The translations under genes were made by a program, and so were the position numbers. From Myxococcales bacterium (GTDB taxonomy: Bacteria > Myxococcota_A > Bradymonadia > Bradymonadales > Bradymonadaceae), in contig SKMT01000009.1 in NCBI GenBank assembly GCA_007120915.1, positions 1-14,114 on the forward strand: DNA of 14,114 nt, in the 5' to 3' direction. Of this stretch, positions 1 through 6,347 are shown piece after piece; positions within the stretch are counted from its first letter, which is position 1, and each line of letters starts with the position of its first letter. Under the pieces are notes generated by a model, which searched no databases, had not been told where the DNA came from, and saw nothing but the letters and a program-made list of their open reading frames with translations.

Positions 1-719
1 ACGGGGTTGACTTCGTTGGTGGGGATTTCCGGTTTCTGCCAGTTGAACCGCCGGGCGTGGTAGGGGCAGGCAGCCTGGCAGTAGCGGCAGCCGATGCACC
101 AGTTGTAGTCGATGACCACGACGCCGTCTTCTTCTTTCCAGGTCGCCTCCACGGGGCAGACGTCCACGCAGGGCGGGTCATCGCACTGCAGACACTGCAC
201 CGGCATGTAGAACTTGCCCGGTTTGGGCACGGTGTGATCGTAGTCGGCGGTGCCCTTTTCGAAGTCCATCGACCCCTGTTCCATCTCGAACACACGGATG
301 TAGCTGTTGTTGGTGCGTCGGTCGTGGTTGTTTTCCTTGTGGCAGGCTTCCACGCACTTTCTGCAGCCGTTGCACACCGACAGGTTCAGCGCGTAGCCGA
401 ACTGAACGCCTTCCTGGGGTTTGGGGTCGTCGATGTCGACGTCGGCGCCGTATTCGTCGAGTGTTTCCTGTTCGAGCCGGCGCAGGATCTGCTGCATTTC
501 GTCGTCGGACAGCCGCTTGTAGTGCTGCTGGAGAAACTCCTCCATGGACTGATCGGTGGACCATTCGCGCAGCGGAGCCATCGCCCGCGCGAAGGCGGCG
601 GCGCCCAGGGTTGCGCCCAGCGCCTTCATGGCGGTGCGGCGGCTCATGCCGAATTCCTCGTCGTCTTCGGGGGGCGACGAGTCGTCGGGGGCGGTGTTTT
701 TTTCGGGGGCGTCGGTCAT
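1..719 (-). CDS. Tat-exported 4Fe-4S dicluster ferredoxin subunit (NrfC/PsrB/QrcC-like), C-terminus beyond window
   Basis: This is the electron-transfer Fe-S subunit of a membrane-bound quinone-linked complex, read right to left and open to the window edge (about 239 residues seen). After an acidic leader comes a twin-arginine motif (SRRTAMKALG, residues 26-35) and a hydrophobic Ala-rich stretch, so it is probably exported folded by Tat. Cluster motifs follow in ferredoxin order: CNGCRKCVEAC, then CLQCDDPPCVDVC, then CIGCRYCQAAC followed by PYHARRFNW. The last is typical of the DmsB/PsrB/HybA family, and a fourth motif should lie outside the window. The ATG at 717-719 has GGAG six bases upstream and begins 13 bases after the stop of the leftward cytochrome gene, so the two are probably co-transcribed. 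Family membership is clear. The exact partner is inferred, and an NrfD/PsrC-type membrane protein is expected next. It could also serve a complex unrelated to Nap. Confidence 0.88.
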   Translation of the reverse strand, partial: MTDAPEKNTAPDDSSPPEDDEEFGMSRRTAMKALGATLGAAAFARAMAPLREWSTDQSMEEFLQQHYKRLSDDEMQQILRRLEQETLDEYGADVDIDDPKPQEGVQFGYALNLSVCNGCRKCVEACHKENNHDRRTNNSYIRVFEMEQGSMDFEKGTADYDHTVPKPGKFYMPVQCLQCDDPPCVDVCPVEATWKEEDGVVVIDYNWCIGCRYCQAACPYHARRFNWQKPEIPTNEVNP

Positions 720-732
720 CGGGGACTCCGCA

Positions 733-1365
733 TTATTGAGTGGTACCGAAAAACCGGTCGCGAGGTGGGTCGGCGGGGGTGACGTCCGGGAAGGCCGGGT
801 CGTGTGGGTCGTGGCAGGTCACGCAGTGGTTTCGTACCCGTGCGCCCTCGGTGCGGTCCCAGTAGCCGGAGGCGCCACCGTGGGCGCCGTGTTTGAACGA
901 GCGGTACTCCGAGCTGTGGCACTGGGCGCACTGCTCGATGGTGTCGTCGAAGGCGAGCTGGGTGCCGTCGGCGAGTTTGAGTTTGTCACGGTCGTCGGTG
1001 GCGTGGCAGCTCGAACAGCTCAGTTGGCCGTGGTCGAACTCCATGTCGGTGTGAAAGTCGCTCAACTGCGCCGGTGTGTCGGCGGCCGGTTCGCGTTTGT
1101 TGCCCTCGGTGTGGCAGGTGGAGCATTTCACGCCCACCGGCTTGCCATGCAGATCGGTGATGCCCGTCTTCAACTCCCCCAGCGCGGCGGGGGGGACGAT
1201 GATATCGTCGTAGATTTCGGCTTCGGCGACGAGTTGTTCGTCCGGTTGTTCGGCGACGAACTCGTCCTCCGGCTGCTGCAGAAGGGTCGCGAAGACGGCG
1301 GCGACGATCACTCCCCCGATGACGGCAGCGGTGATGATTAGGGCCCGGCGGAGTTTCGGAGACAT
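733..1365 (-). CDS. Membrane-anchored tetraheme c-type cytochrome
   Basis: This 210-residue protein starts with an uncleaved-looking membrane helix (about residues 8-29) and continues as a periplasmic domain with four CxxCH haem-binding motifs: CSTCH at 81, CSSCH at 117, CAQCH at 146 and CVTCH at 181. Extra histidines (for example in FHTDMEFDH and FKHGAHGG) could serve as distal haem ligands, as in cytochrome c3-type or Qrc-type multihaem proteins. It is the first gene of the leftward unit and is followed after 13 bases by the Tat-type Fe-S protein. Together they resemble the cytochrome plus ferredoxin part of quinol-oxidising Nrf/Qrc complexes. It diverges from the nap operon and shares its control region. 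No good Shine-Dalgarno sequence precedes the ATG at 1363-1365. Assignment as a multihaem cytochrome is secure. Its role as electron donor to the nitrate reductase is inferred from position only. Confidence 0.9.
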   Translation of the reverse strand: MSPKLRRALIITAAVIGGVIVAAVFATLLQQPEDEFVAEQPDEQLVAEAEIYDDIIVPPAALGELKTGITDLHGKPVGVKCSTCHTEGNKREPAADTPAQLSDFHTDMEFDHGQLSCSSCHATDDRDKLKLADGTQLAFDDTIEQCAQCHSSEYRSFKHGAHGGASGYWDRTEGARVRNHCVTCHDPHDPAFPDVTPADPPRDRFFGTTQ

Positions 1366-1387
1366 CTACGAGAGTCCAGGTTTGGAG

Positions 1388-1621
1388 ATGGGTACGACCA
1401 GTGCAACTTCAGGTGTTACAACTGAGCAAGAGGCATGCCAGAACAAATTGATGGAGCGATCTCTGCGCCGGCTAGAGAAAAAGTGATGGATGAACCACAA
1501 GCGAAGATTCGAGCAGGGTGCAAATGTTGCGCGTGCTGTTGCGCTGGGCGAAAAAGTTGCGTCGAATTCGTGGCCAAGAGATGAGGACAATTCGCTCTAT
1601 TCCCGAACGTCCAGTGAATGA
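1388..1621 (+). pseudogene. Possible degraded reading frame with in-frame stop
   Basis: In one plus frame an ATG at 1388 opens 32 codons, then a TGA at 1484-1486. Translation continues in the same frame (TGG, then an ATG at 1490) to a TGA at 1619-1621. The translated text is protein-like on both sides of the stop: the upstream part ends MERSLRRLEKK and the downstream part begins MNHKRRFEQGANVARAVALG. I do not recognise a family. The lower GC content and the stop suggest a decayed gene or foreign fragment, but random sequence is a real alternative. The second half alone would be a 43-residue ORF without a clear ribosome-binding site. Confidence 0.2.
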
Positions 1622-1638
1622 TAAGACAGACTCGACGG

Positions 1639-1667
1639 TTGGCACAATACTTGGATACCTACACAAT
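1639..1667 (+). promoter_or_regulatory. Candidate sigma70-type promoter for the nap operon
   Basis: TTGGCA at 1639-1644 (5/6 to the -35 consensus) is followed, after a 17-bp spacer, by CACAAT at 1662-1667 (4/6 to the -10 consensus). Transcription would start about 50 bases before napD. The same stretch reads as a weak sigma54-like site (TGGCAC at 1640 then TTGGA at 1651-1655), but the -12 GC is replaced by GG, so sigma70 is the better reading. This is a motif match only. Confidence 0.4.
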
Positions 1668-1678
1668 GTCGGTTGTGT
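1661..1678. promoter_or_regulatory. Inverted repeat, candidate operator over the nap promoter -10
   Basis: ACACAA (1661-1666), a 6-bp spacer TGTCGG, and TTGTGT (1673-1678) form a perfect inverted repeat. It overlaps the candidate -10 element and would lie at the transcription start. This position suits a repressor of the rightward operon, possibly redox- or nitrate-responsive. It is not a canonical FNR, NarL or Rex site, so the regulator is unknown. Confidence 0.4.
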
Positions 1679-1726
1679 CATTACCCTGGCCTGTCATCCA
1701 ATCTCAGAATACCGGACAACATTCCA

Positions 1727-1972
1727 ATGCCCATAAGCGGACTGGTCGTCACGCTCAGTGACGACGAACAACAAAGCACGGAAGCGATGGCGGCTCTGGA
1801 GGCCGACGATCGGATTACCGTCGGTGACCGACAGAAGAACCGGCTTCCCATCGTCGCCGAGACGGGATCGATCGACGAGGGCCACAGGTTGGTGCGCGAT
1901 GAACTCCCGGATATCGAGGGAGTGGTGTTTGTGGATGTGGTGACGGTGAAGTTCGAGAAGGGCAGGTGTTAG
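1727..1972 (+). CDS. napD: NapD-like chaperone for the periplasmic nitrate reductase
   Basis: NapD is a small cytoplasmic ferredoxin-fold chaperone that binds the Tat signal of NapA and helps cofactor loading before export. This 81-residue frame fits: it begins MPISGLVVTL, matching the first beta strand of the family, and ends with an IEGVVFVDVVTVKFE stretch that matches the VxGVxxVxLVY C-terminal strand of known NapD proteins. Length is normal for the family. I chose the ATG at 1727 rather than an upstream in-frame TTG at 1673, because the upstream extension is not NapD-like and lies inside the inverted repeat. The ribosome-binding site is weak. Placement directly before napA supports the call. 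The stop codon TAG at 1970-1972 lies inside a G-rich tandem repeat, so the C-terminus may have been altered by repeat insertion or expansion. Confidence 0.8.
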   Translation: MPISGLVVTLSDDEQQSTEAMAALEADDRITVGDRQKNRLPIVAETGSIDEGHRLVRDELPDIEGVVFVDVVTVKFEKGRC

Positions 1973-2016
1973 GTGGTGGGTGTTAGGTGGTGGGTGGTCG
2001 GTGTTCGGTGTTGGGT
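1967..2016. repeat. G-rich 14-bp tandem repeat between napD and napA
   Basis: The 14-mer TGTTAGGTGGTGGG occurs twice in perfect tandem (1967-1980 and 1981-1994). It is followed by degenerate copies rich in GGTGTT and GGT up to about 2016. The plus strand carries many GG and GGG runs that could form a two-layer G-quadruplex in the leader between napD and napA. The napD stop codon is within the first unit. Confidence 0.8.
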
Positions 2017-2053
2017 TGAAGTTCGGCGGTTCTAAGGAAGACGAGGTAAGGCA

Positions 2054-4471
2054 ATGGATCGAAGGGACTTTTTGAAAGTCAGCGCCATGGCAGCGGCGAC
2101 GACGGCTGCCACGCGGATGGCCTATGGTCAGGAAGCGGGTGCGCTCGATGAGCAGGTCGCTGACCGGGCCGCCGATACGGTGGAGTGGAACAAGGCGCCC
2201 TGTCGGTTCTGTGGGGTCGGCTGCACCCTTCAGGTGGGAGTGGACAACGGGCGGGTGGTGGCGGTTTCGGGCGACCGCAAAGCGGAGGTCAATCAGGGCA
2301 CAGCCTGTGTGAAGGGCTATCACGCCGGGTCGATCCTCTACGGCGCAGATCGGCTGCAGCAGCCGCTGAAGCGAGAAGGCGACGACTTCGTCGAGATCAC
2401 CTGGAACGAAGCGATCGGGATTATCGCCGACCGAATCGAAGAAGACCCGGAGAAGTTTGCATTCTACGGCAGCGGCCAGTGGACGATCCCGGAGGGGTAT
2501 GCGGTCCAGAAGTTCATGCGCGGCGGGGTGCGCTCCAATCACCTGGATCCGAACGCCCGGCTCTGTATGGCGTCGGCGGTCACCGGGTTTCTGGCGGTAT
2601 ACGGGGTGGACGAGCCGGCGGGAACCTACACCGATTTGGACGAATGCGACGTGCTGATCAACTGGGGGAACAACCCCGCGGAGATGCACCCGGTGCTCTT
2701 TTCGAGGGTCGTCGACCGACGCGCGAAGGGCGAAGAGGTCGAGATCATCGACATGGGGCTTCGCCGGTCGCGGACCACGGATCACTCCCAGCACTTCATC
2801 CGGTTTAACCCGCACACAGATATCGCGATTGCGCTGGGGATCGCCCATCTGCTGATCGAGAATGACACCTACGACAAAGACTTCGTGGAAAACCACTGCA
2901 ATTTCCGGGGCAATACCGACCCGCTGACGCTGCAGGGCGAAGAGATCAGCTTCGAGAAGTTCAAAGAGGAGATTCAGAAGTACACCCCGGAGCATGTCGA
3001 AGAGCTATCGGGAGTGGATGCAGACACGATCCGGATGCTCGGCGATCGGTTCGGCGACCCGGACCTTCGGATTACCAGCCTGTGGTGCATGGGGATGAAC
3101 CAGCACACCCGGGGCACAGCGGTCAATTCGCTGGTGCACGGGATTCACCTTCTCAGCGGGCACTTCGGCCGTCCCGGTGACTCCCCCACGAGCCTGACGG
3201 GGCAGCCGTCGGCCTGTGGCACGGTGCGCGAAGTGGGAACCCTGGCGCATGCTCTGCCGGGAGGGCGGGTGATCGCCAACGAAGAGGAGCGGGGCCACAT
3301 CGAGGAGCACTGGAACGTGCCGGAGGGGCGAATCCCGAGCGAGCCGGGCTATCACACGGTGAAGATGTGGGAGAATTTCTGCACCCCGGAAGACGAGGGT
3401 GGTGATGTCAACACCATCTGGGTGCAGGTGACCAATCCGGGCCAGTCGATGCCGAACCTGAATAACCTGTTTTACCCGGCGCGAGAGCTGGAGGAGAAGT
3501 TTCTGATCGTCAGCGATGTCTATCCCACGGCGACGACGAAATACGCCGACCTGGTGTTGCCCTCGGCGATGTGGGTGGAGAAAAACGGGGTGTACGGCAA
3601 CTCGGAGCGACGCACCCAGCAGTGGTTCAAGATGGTCGAGCCTCCCGGTGATGCTCGCGAAGATCTGTGGCAGGTGCTGGCGGTGGCCCGCGAGTTGTAC
3701 GACCGGGGCTTTGAGACGATGCGCGACGCCGACGGGGAGTTTCTGTTTCGCATCGAAGATGACGACGGCAACGAAGTGCCCGTGCACAACTACAACCGGT
3801 TCGACGAGGTCAACGTCGACCGGGCGCTCTACGAGGAGTATCGGCCTCTGACGCACTACAAGCAGAAGAACGTCGCTCCCTACGACGTGTTGGTCGAGAA
3901 GCGAGGGCTTCGCTGGCCGGTGGTCGAAACGGAGGACGGGGTGTGGGAGGAGACCGAATTTCGGTTCGCCGAGTTCGACGATCCCTTCGTGGACGAAGGC
4001 GCGGAGTTTCAGTTCTACCACTCGCCGACGGGGGACGACCGGGCGCTGATCTGGTTTCACCCCCAGGAGCCACCGGCGGAAGAACCGGACGATGACTACC
4101 CGTTCTGGCTGTCGACAGGGAGGGTGTTGGAGCACTGGCATACGGGCACGATGACGATGCGCATTCCCCAGTTGCGCCGGGCGATGCCCCAGGCATACGT
4201 GGAGGTGCATCGCAAAGACGCGCGCAGGCTCAAGATCAGCGACGGGGAGACCGTGAAACTTGAGACCCGTCGAGGCTCGATGGAGCTGCCGGTGTGGATC
4301 AACGGGCGTGGGCGGGTGCCGGAGGGCACGCTATTCGTTCCGTTCTTCGATGAGCGGATGATGATCAACGACCTGACGCTGTCGGACCACGACCCGCACT
4401 CCAAACAGCCGGACTACAAGAAGTGTGCGGCCCGCCTCCAAAAGATCGGCCGTCGCGAAGGGGAGGGGTAA
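2054..4471 (+). CDS. napA: Periplasmic nitrate reductase catalytic subunit
   Basis: NapA reduces nitrate to nitrite in the periplasm using a bis-MGD molybdenum cofactor and one [4Fe-4S] cluster. The 805-residue product starts with a Tat signal (RRDFLK, residues 3-8, then an Ala-rich region ending near AYG). Cluster ligands are C50, C53, C57 and C85, exactly the CX2CX3CX27C spacing of Nap enzymes, and the CVKG lysine K87 is present. The molybdenum ligand is C171 in NARLCMASAVTGF. The stretch TGQPSACGTVREVGTLAHALP (residues about 380-400) is a NapA hallmark distinguishing it from assimilatory NasA. The C-terminal molydopterin-dinucleotide domain includes STGRVLEHWHTGTMT. Length is close to the E. 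coli enzyme. A GAGGT six bases before the ATG at 2054 is a good ribosome-binding site. It follows napD and abuts the tetraheme cytochrome gene with no gap. Confidence 0.97.
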   Translation: MDRRDFLKVSAMAAATTAATRMAYGQEAGALDEQVADRAADTVEWNKAPCRFCGVGCTLQVGVDNGRVVAVSGDRKAEVNQGTACVKGYHAGSILYGADRLQQPLKREGDDFVEITWNEAIGIIADRIEEDPEKFAFYGSGQWTIPEGYAVQKFMRGGVRSNHLDPNARLCMASAVTGFLAVYGVDEPAGTYTDLDECDVLINWGNNPAEMHPVLFSRVVDRRAKGEEVEIIDMGLRRSRTTDHSQHFIRFNPHTDIAIALGIAHLLIENDTYDKDFVENHCNFRGNTDPLTLQGEEISFEKFKEEIQKYTPEHVEELSGVDADTIRMLGDRFGDPDLRITSLWCMGMNQHTRGTAVNSLVHGIHLLSGHFGRPGDSPTSLTGQPSACGTVREVGTLAHALPGGRVIANEEERGHIEEHWNVPEGRIPSEPGYHTVKMWENFCTPEDEGGDVNTIWVQVTNPGQSMPNLNNLFYPARELEEKFLIVSDVYPTATTKYADLVLPSAMWVEKNGVYGNSERRTQQWFKMVEPPGDAREDLWQVLAVARELYDRGFETMRDADGEFLFRIEDDDGNEVPVHNYNRFDEVNVDRALYEEYRPLTHYKQKNVAPYDVLVEKRGLRWPVVETEDGVWEETEFRFAEFDDPFVDEGAEFQFYHSPTGDDRALIWFHPQEPPAEEPDDDYPFWLSTGRVLEHWHTGTMTMRIPQLRRAMPQAYVEVHRKDARRLKISDGETVKLETRRGSMELPVWINGRGRVPEGTLFVPFFDERMMINDLTLSDHDPHSKQPDYKKCAARLQKIGRREGEG

Positions 4472-5299
4472 ATGACGGACCAGCCAAACCAACAGGAAAA
4501 CGACGACCAGCGAACGGAGGCGGACCGGTGGCTGGAATTCAAGGGGATCAACATCTTCTTTGCGGTGGTGCTGGGGCTGGCGGTGATCGGATTTTTCGTG
4601 GGAACCCACGGAGACCGGCTCGATGCTCAGCTCGCCGGATTTGCCGATGACACCGAACGGCCGACCAAAGATGTGGAGCCGGCCCGGGCGTATCTGGAGC
4701 TGATGGAGCGGCCCTACTTCGCGAACCTGGAGTGGATGCACGAGTTGAATCGGCTCGCCGAAGATCGGCCGTCGCCGATGGACCCGGTCGAGCGGACCCC
4801 GGAGATGTTTCTGGAGGCGCTCGAAGATCGGATGGAACACCGCGCCTACGAGGGCGCCCCGCCAACGGTGCCCCATCCGATCCGGGAACAGGGCTACAAC
4901 GATTGCATGGCCTGCCACGGCGAGGGGTTGAAGGTCGACGGGAAGCTCGCCACGCCCATCAGCCACGACTACATGACCAACTGCACCCAGTGTCATGTGC
5001 CGGAGGCGGGGTCGATTCCCGCCGATGACACCCGTTACGAGGAGCTGCCGGTGGACAACCAGTTCGCCGGGCTGGACCGGTGGGGCGAGGGCGATCGCGC
5101 CCACGACGGAGCGCCGCCGACGAATCCTCATCCCACCCACATGCGCGAAGACTGCACAAGCTGTCACGGCACGATGGCCCGCGACGGGCTTCGCACCACC
5201 CACCCCTACAAAACCCAGTGCACGCAGTGTCATGCGCCATCAGCGGGGCTGGACCAGCATCCGATGATCGACGGGCTGGAGGGGATCGGGGGGTTTTAG
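4472..5299 (+). CDS. Membrane-anchored tetraheme cytochrome built of two NapB-like diheme modules
   Basis: The gene starts immediately after the napA stop and probably supplies the electron-transfer partner that NapB provides elsewhere. The 275-residue protein has one N-terminal membrane helix (about residues 27-44) and a helical linker rich in acidic and Arg residues. Two similar modules follow. Module 1 begins GAPPTVPHP (128) and carries CMACH (145) and CTQCH (171), followed by VPEAG and VDNQFAG, like the NapB CLQCHVPQAD...VGNTF region. Module 2 begins GAPPTNPHP (213) and carries CTSCH (228) and CTQCH (250), then APSAG. Candidate distal ligands are conserved in each: H135 and H165, H220 and H244. 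Ordinary NapB has two haems and a cleaved signal peptide, so this is a duplicated, tethered form. The NapB relationship comes from motifs, order and gene context. A generic multihaem cytochrome is the alternative. Confidence 0.85.
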   Translation: MTDQPNQQENDDQRTEADRWLEFKGINIFFAVVLGLAVIGFFVGTHGDRLDAQLAGFADDTERPTKDVEPARAYLELMERPYFANLEWMHELNRLAEDRPSPMDPVERTPEMFLEALEDRMEHRAYEGAPPTVPHPIREQGYNDCMACHGEGLKVDGKLATPISHDYMTNCTQCHVPEAGSIPADDTRYEELPVDNQFAGLDRWGEGDRAHDGAPPTNPHPTHMREDCTSCHGTMARDGLRTTHPYKTQCTQCHAPSAGLDQHPMIDGLEGIGGF

Positions 5300-5305
5300 G
5301 CCACG

Positions 5306-6055
5306 ATGACGGATGATGACGACAAGACGACGCGCCGTGAGTTTTTCCGCGGGCTCGTACCGGATGAGCCTGACGGCGACGATCACGGGTGGCAACCGGG
5401 TTTTCAGCCCAAGACCGAGCAAGAAATCGAGCAGAACCGCCGGCAGGTGCGCGAGCAGATCGGCGACATCGAACAGCCCGAAGACAAGCCTTTTGATGCG
5501 CTGAATTATCTGGAGCAGCTTGCGGCGGAAGACGAAGACCAGGAAGACGAAGAGCCGTCGCAGCAGTCCGACGCAAAGCAGACGTTCGTGGTGCACCGGC
5601 CCCCGCGAGCGCTGGCTGAACAGCAGTTTCTCGACGCCTGCACACGTTGCGGCGACTGCGTGGATGCCTGTCCCCACGATGCCATTGAGCTGGCATCGCC
5701 CCGGTTTCGCGACGCGGAAGGCACTCCGCGAATCGACCCCTCAAAGGTTCCCTGTTACATGTGCGAAGACACCCCCTGTGTCGACGCCTGCGAGCCCGAC
5801 GCGCTCTCAGCAGATGTGGGATTGTCGATGGGAGATGCTGAAATCCACGAGCCGCACTGCCTGGCGCACCGCGGTGAGTTTTGCACCACCTGCAGCGAAC
5901 ATTGCCCGATGCCGGGGGCGATCAAAATCAGAGATGGCAAGCCGGCGATCCGAAGCGCAGCATGCACCGGATGCGCGGTCTGTTTCCACGTCTGTCCGGC
6001 GCCGATCAACGCCGTACGAATCTATCCGCAAGGGAGGCCCGATGGAGGACGATGA
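5306..6055 (+). CDS. napF: NapF-like ferredoxin with four [4Fe-4S] motifs and an acidic N-terminal extension
   Basis: The 249-residue protein has four cysteine clusters: CTRCGDCVDAC (112-122), CYMCEDTPCVDAC (150-162), CLAHRGEFCTTCSEHC (185-200) and CTGCAVCFHVC (220-230). The third has the CLAxxxxxCxxCxxxC layout of E. coli NapF, and the N-terminal TTRREFFRG recalls the RR-G start of NapF. In characterised systems NapF is cytoplasmic and acts on NapA before export. Odd here is a stretch of roughly 100 residues before the first cluster, very rich in Asp, Glu and Gln, where enteric NapF has only a few tens of residues. The twin Arg is not followed by a hydrophobic region, so Tat export is unlikely. 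The start at 5306 is six bases after the previous stop, with AGG upstream. NapG is the alternative, but it would have a clear Tat signal. Confidence 0.82.
   Translation: MTDDDDKTTRREFFRGLVPDEPDGDDHGWQPGFQPKTEQEIEQNRRQVREQIGDIEQPEDKPFDALNYLEQLAAEDEDQEDEEPSQQSDAKQTFVVHRPPRALAEQQFLDACTRCGDCVDACPHDAIELASPRFRDAEGTPRIDPSKVPCYMCEDTPCVDACEPDALSADVGLSMGDAEIHEPHCLAHRGEFCTTCSEHCPMPGAIKIRDGKPAIRSAACTGCAVCFHVCPAPINAVRIYPQGRPDGGR
6031..6037 (+). promoter_or_regulatory. Strong ribosome-binding site inside the end of the NapF-like gene
   Basis: AGGGAGG lies four bases before the ATG at 6042. It fixes the start of the small downstream gene, which overlaps the end of the NapF-like frame by 14 bases. The arrangement suggests translational coupling. 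Confidence 0.6.
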
Positions 6056-6347
6056 TCGACTCCGTGACTTTCACGAAGCATACCTGGACCCGGCGACACT
6101 CCAGCAGTTGTTCGTCGATCTCGCCGGTGCCGCCGAGGTTTTGGCCGTGCTGGCGAAAGGCGCCGGGAAGGACCGCGCCCACGGGGGGACGATGTCGCTG
6201 AAACAGGGGCGTGAGTTGTTCATGAACCAACAGGTGCGAGGGCTTCAGATCCGCTACCGCTACGAGGGTTCGGAGTGGTGGGACACCCTGATGCACACTC
6301 CGAAGGGAGTACGGGTGGTGCGCATTGAGCAGGAGGACTGGGAATGA
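6042..6347 (+). CDS. Unrecognised 101-residue protein of the nap operon
   Basis: I do not recognise this family. The start is set by a strong AGGGAGG four bases upstream, and the frame overlaps the preceding ferredoxin gene by 14 bases and the following CopD-like gene by ATGA. This is the signature of a real, tightly coupled gene. The protein is soluble, with no signal peptide and no cysteines. The N-terminal half is acidic and probably helical (LQQLFVDLAGAAEVLAVLAKG). The C-terminal half has an aromatic, beta-like core GLQIRYRYEGSEWWDTLM, then a short VRVVRI strand. A cytoplasmic accessory role in Nap assembly or regulation is plausible from context only. It does not look like NapD, NapE, NapL or NapM. 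Confidence 0.8.
   Translation: MEDDDRLRDFHEAYLDPATLQQLFVDLAGAAEVLAVLAKGAGKDRAHGGTMSLKQGRELFMNQQVRGLQIRYRYEGSEWWDTLMHTPKGVRVVRIEQEDWE
6331..6336 (+). promoter_or_regulatory. Ribosome-binding site for the CopD-like gene
   Basis: AGGAGG lies seven bases before the ATG at 6344, inside the last codons of the preceding gene. With the ATGA stop/start overlap it supports the chosen start and translational coupling. Confidence 0.6.

Larger units (their letters stand above)
1366..1726. other. Divergent control region between the two Nap-linked gene units
   Basis: About 360 bases separate the leftward cytochrome start from napD. Base composition is visibly less GC-rich than in the flanking genes. It contains a candidate rightward promoter (1639-1667) overlapping an inverted repeat (1661-1678). 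It also holds a broken plus-strand reading frame that looks like a relic (1388-1621). I found no convincing promoter for the leftward gene and no recognisable FNR box (TTGAT-N4-ATCAA). Confidence 0.6.

Noticed and set aside
57..782. 241-codon plus-strand frame at the left edge
   Set aside because: It is the mirror of the Tat-type Fe-S gene, whose cysteine motifs are unmistakable on the minus strand.
1435..1584. 49-codon plus-strand ORF with a run of seven cysteines (CKCCACCCAGRKSC)
   Set aside because: The cysteines come from repeated TGTTGCGC-like DNA, there is no properly spaced ribosome-binding site, and it overlaps the other candidate frame in this region. Too weak to call.
1640..1655. 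Sigma54-type promoter TGGCAC-N5-TTGGA
   Set aside because: The nearly invariant GC at -12 is GG here. The overlapping sigma70-like reading has better spacing and matches.
1673..1726. Upstream TTG start for napD adding 18 residues
   Set aside because: The extension does not resemble NapD and starts within the inverted repeat at the predicted transcription start. ATG 1727 gives the family N-terminus.
1694..2995. 433-codon minus-strand open frame over napD and napA
   Set aside because: It lies antisense to clear napD and napA sequence, with low-complexity His/Arg/Pro/Val text and no domain. It is a typical high-GC mirror frame, like those opposite 3005-4210, 4331-5233 and 7544-8737.
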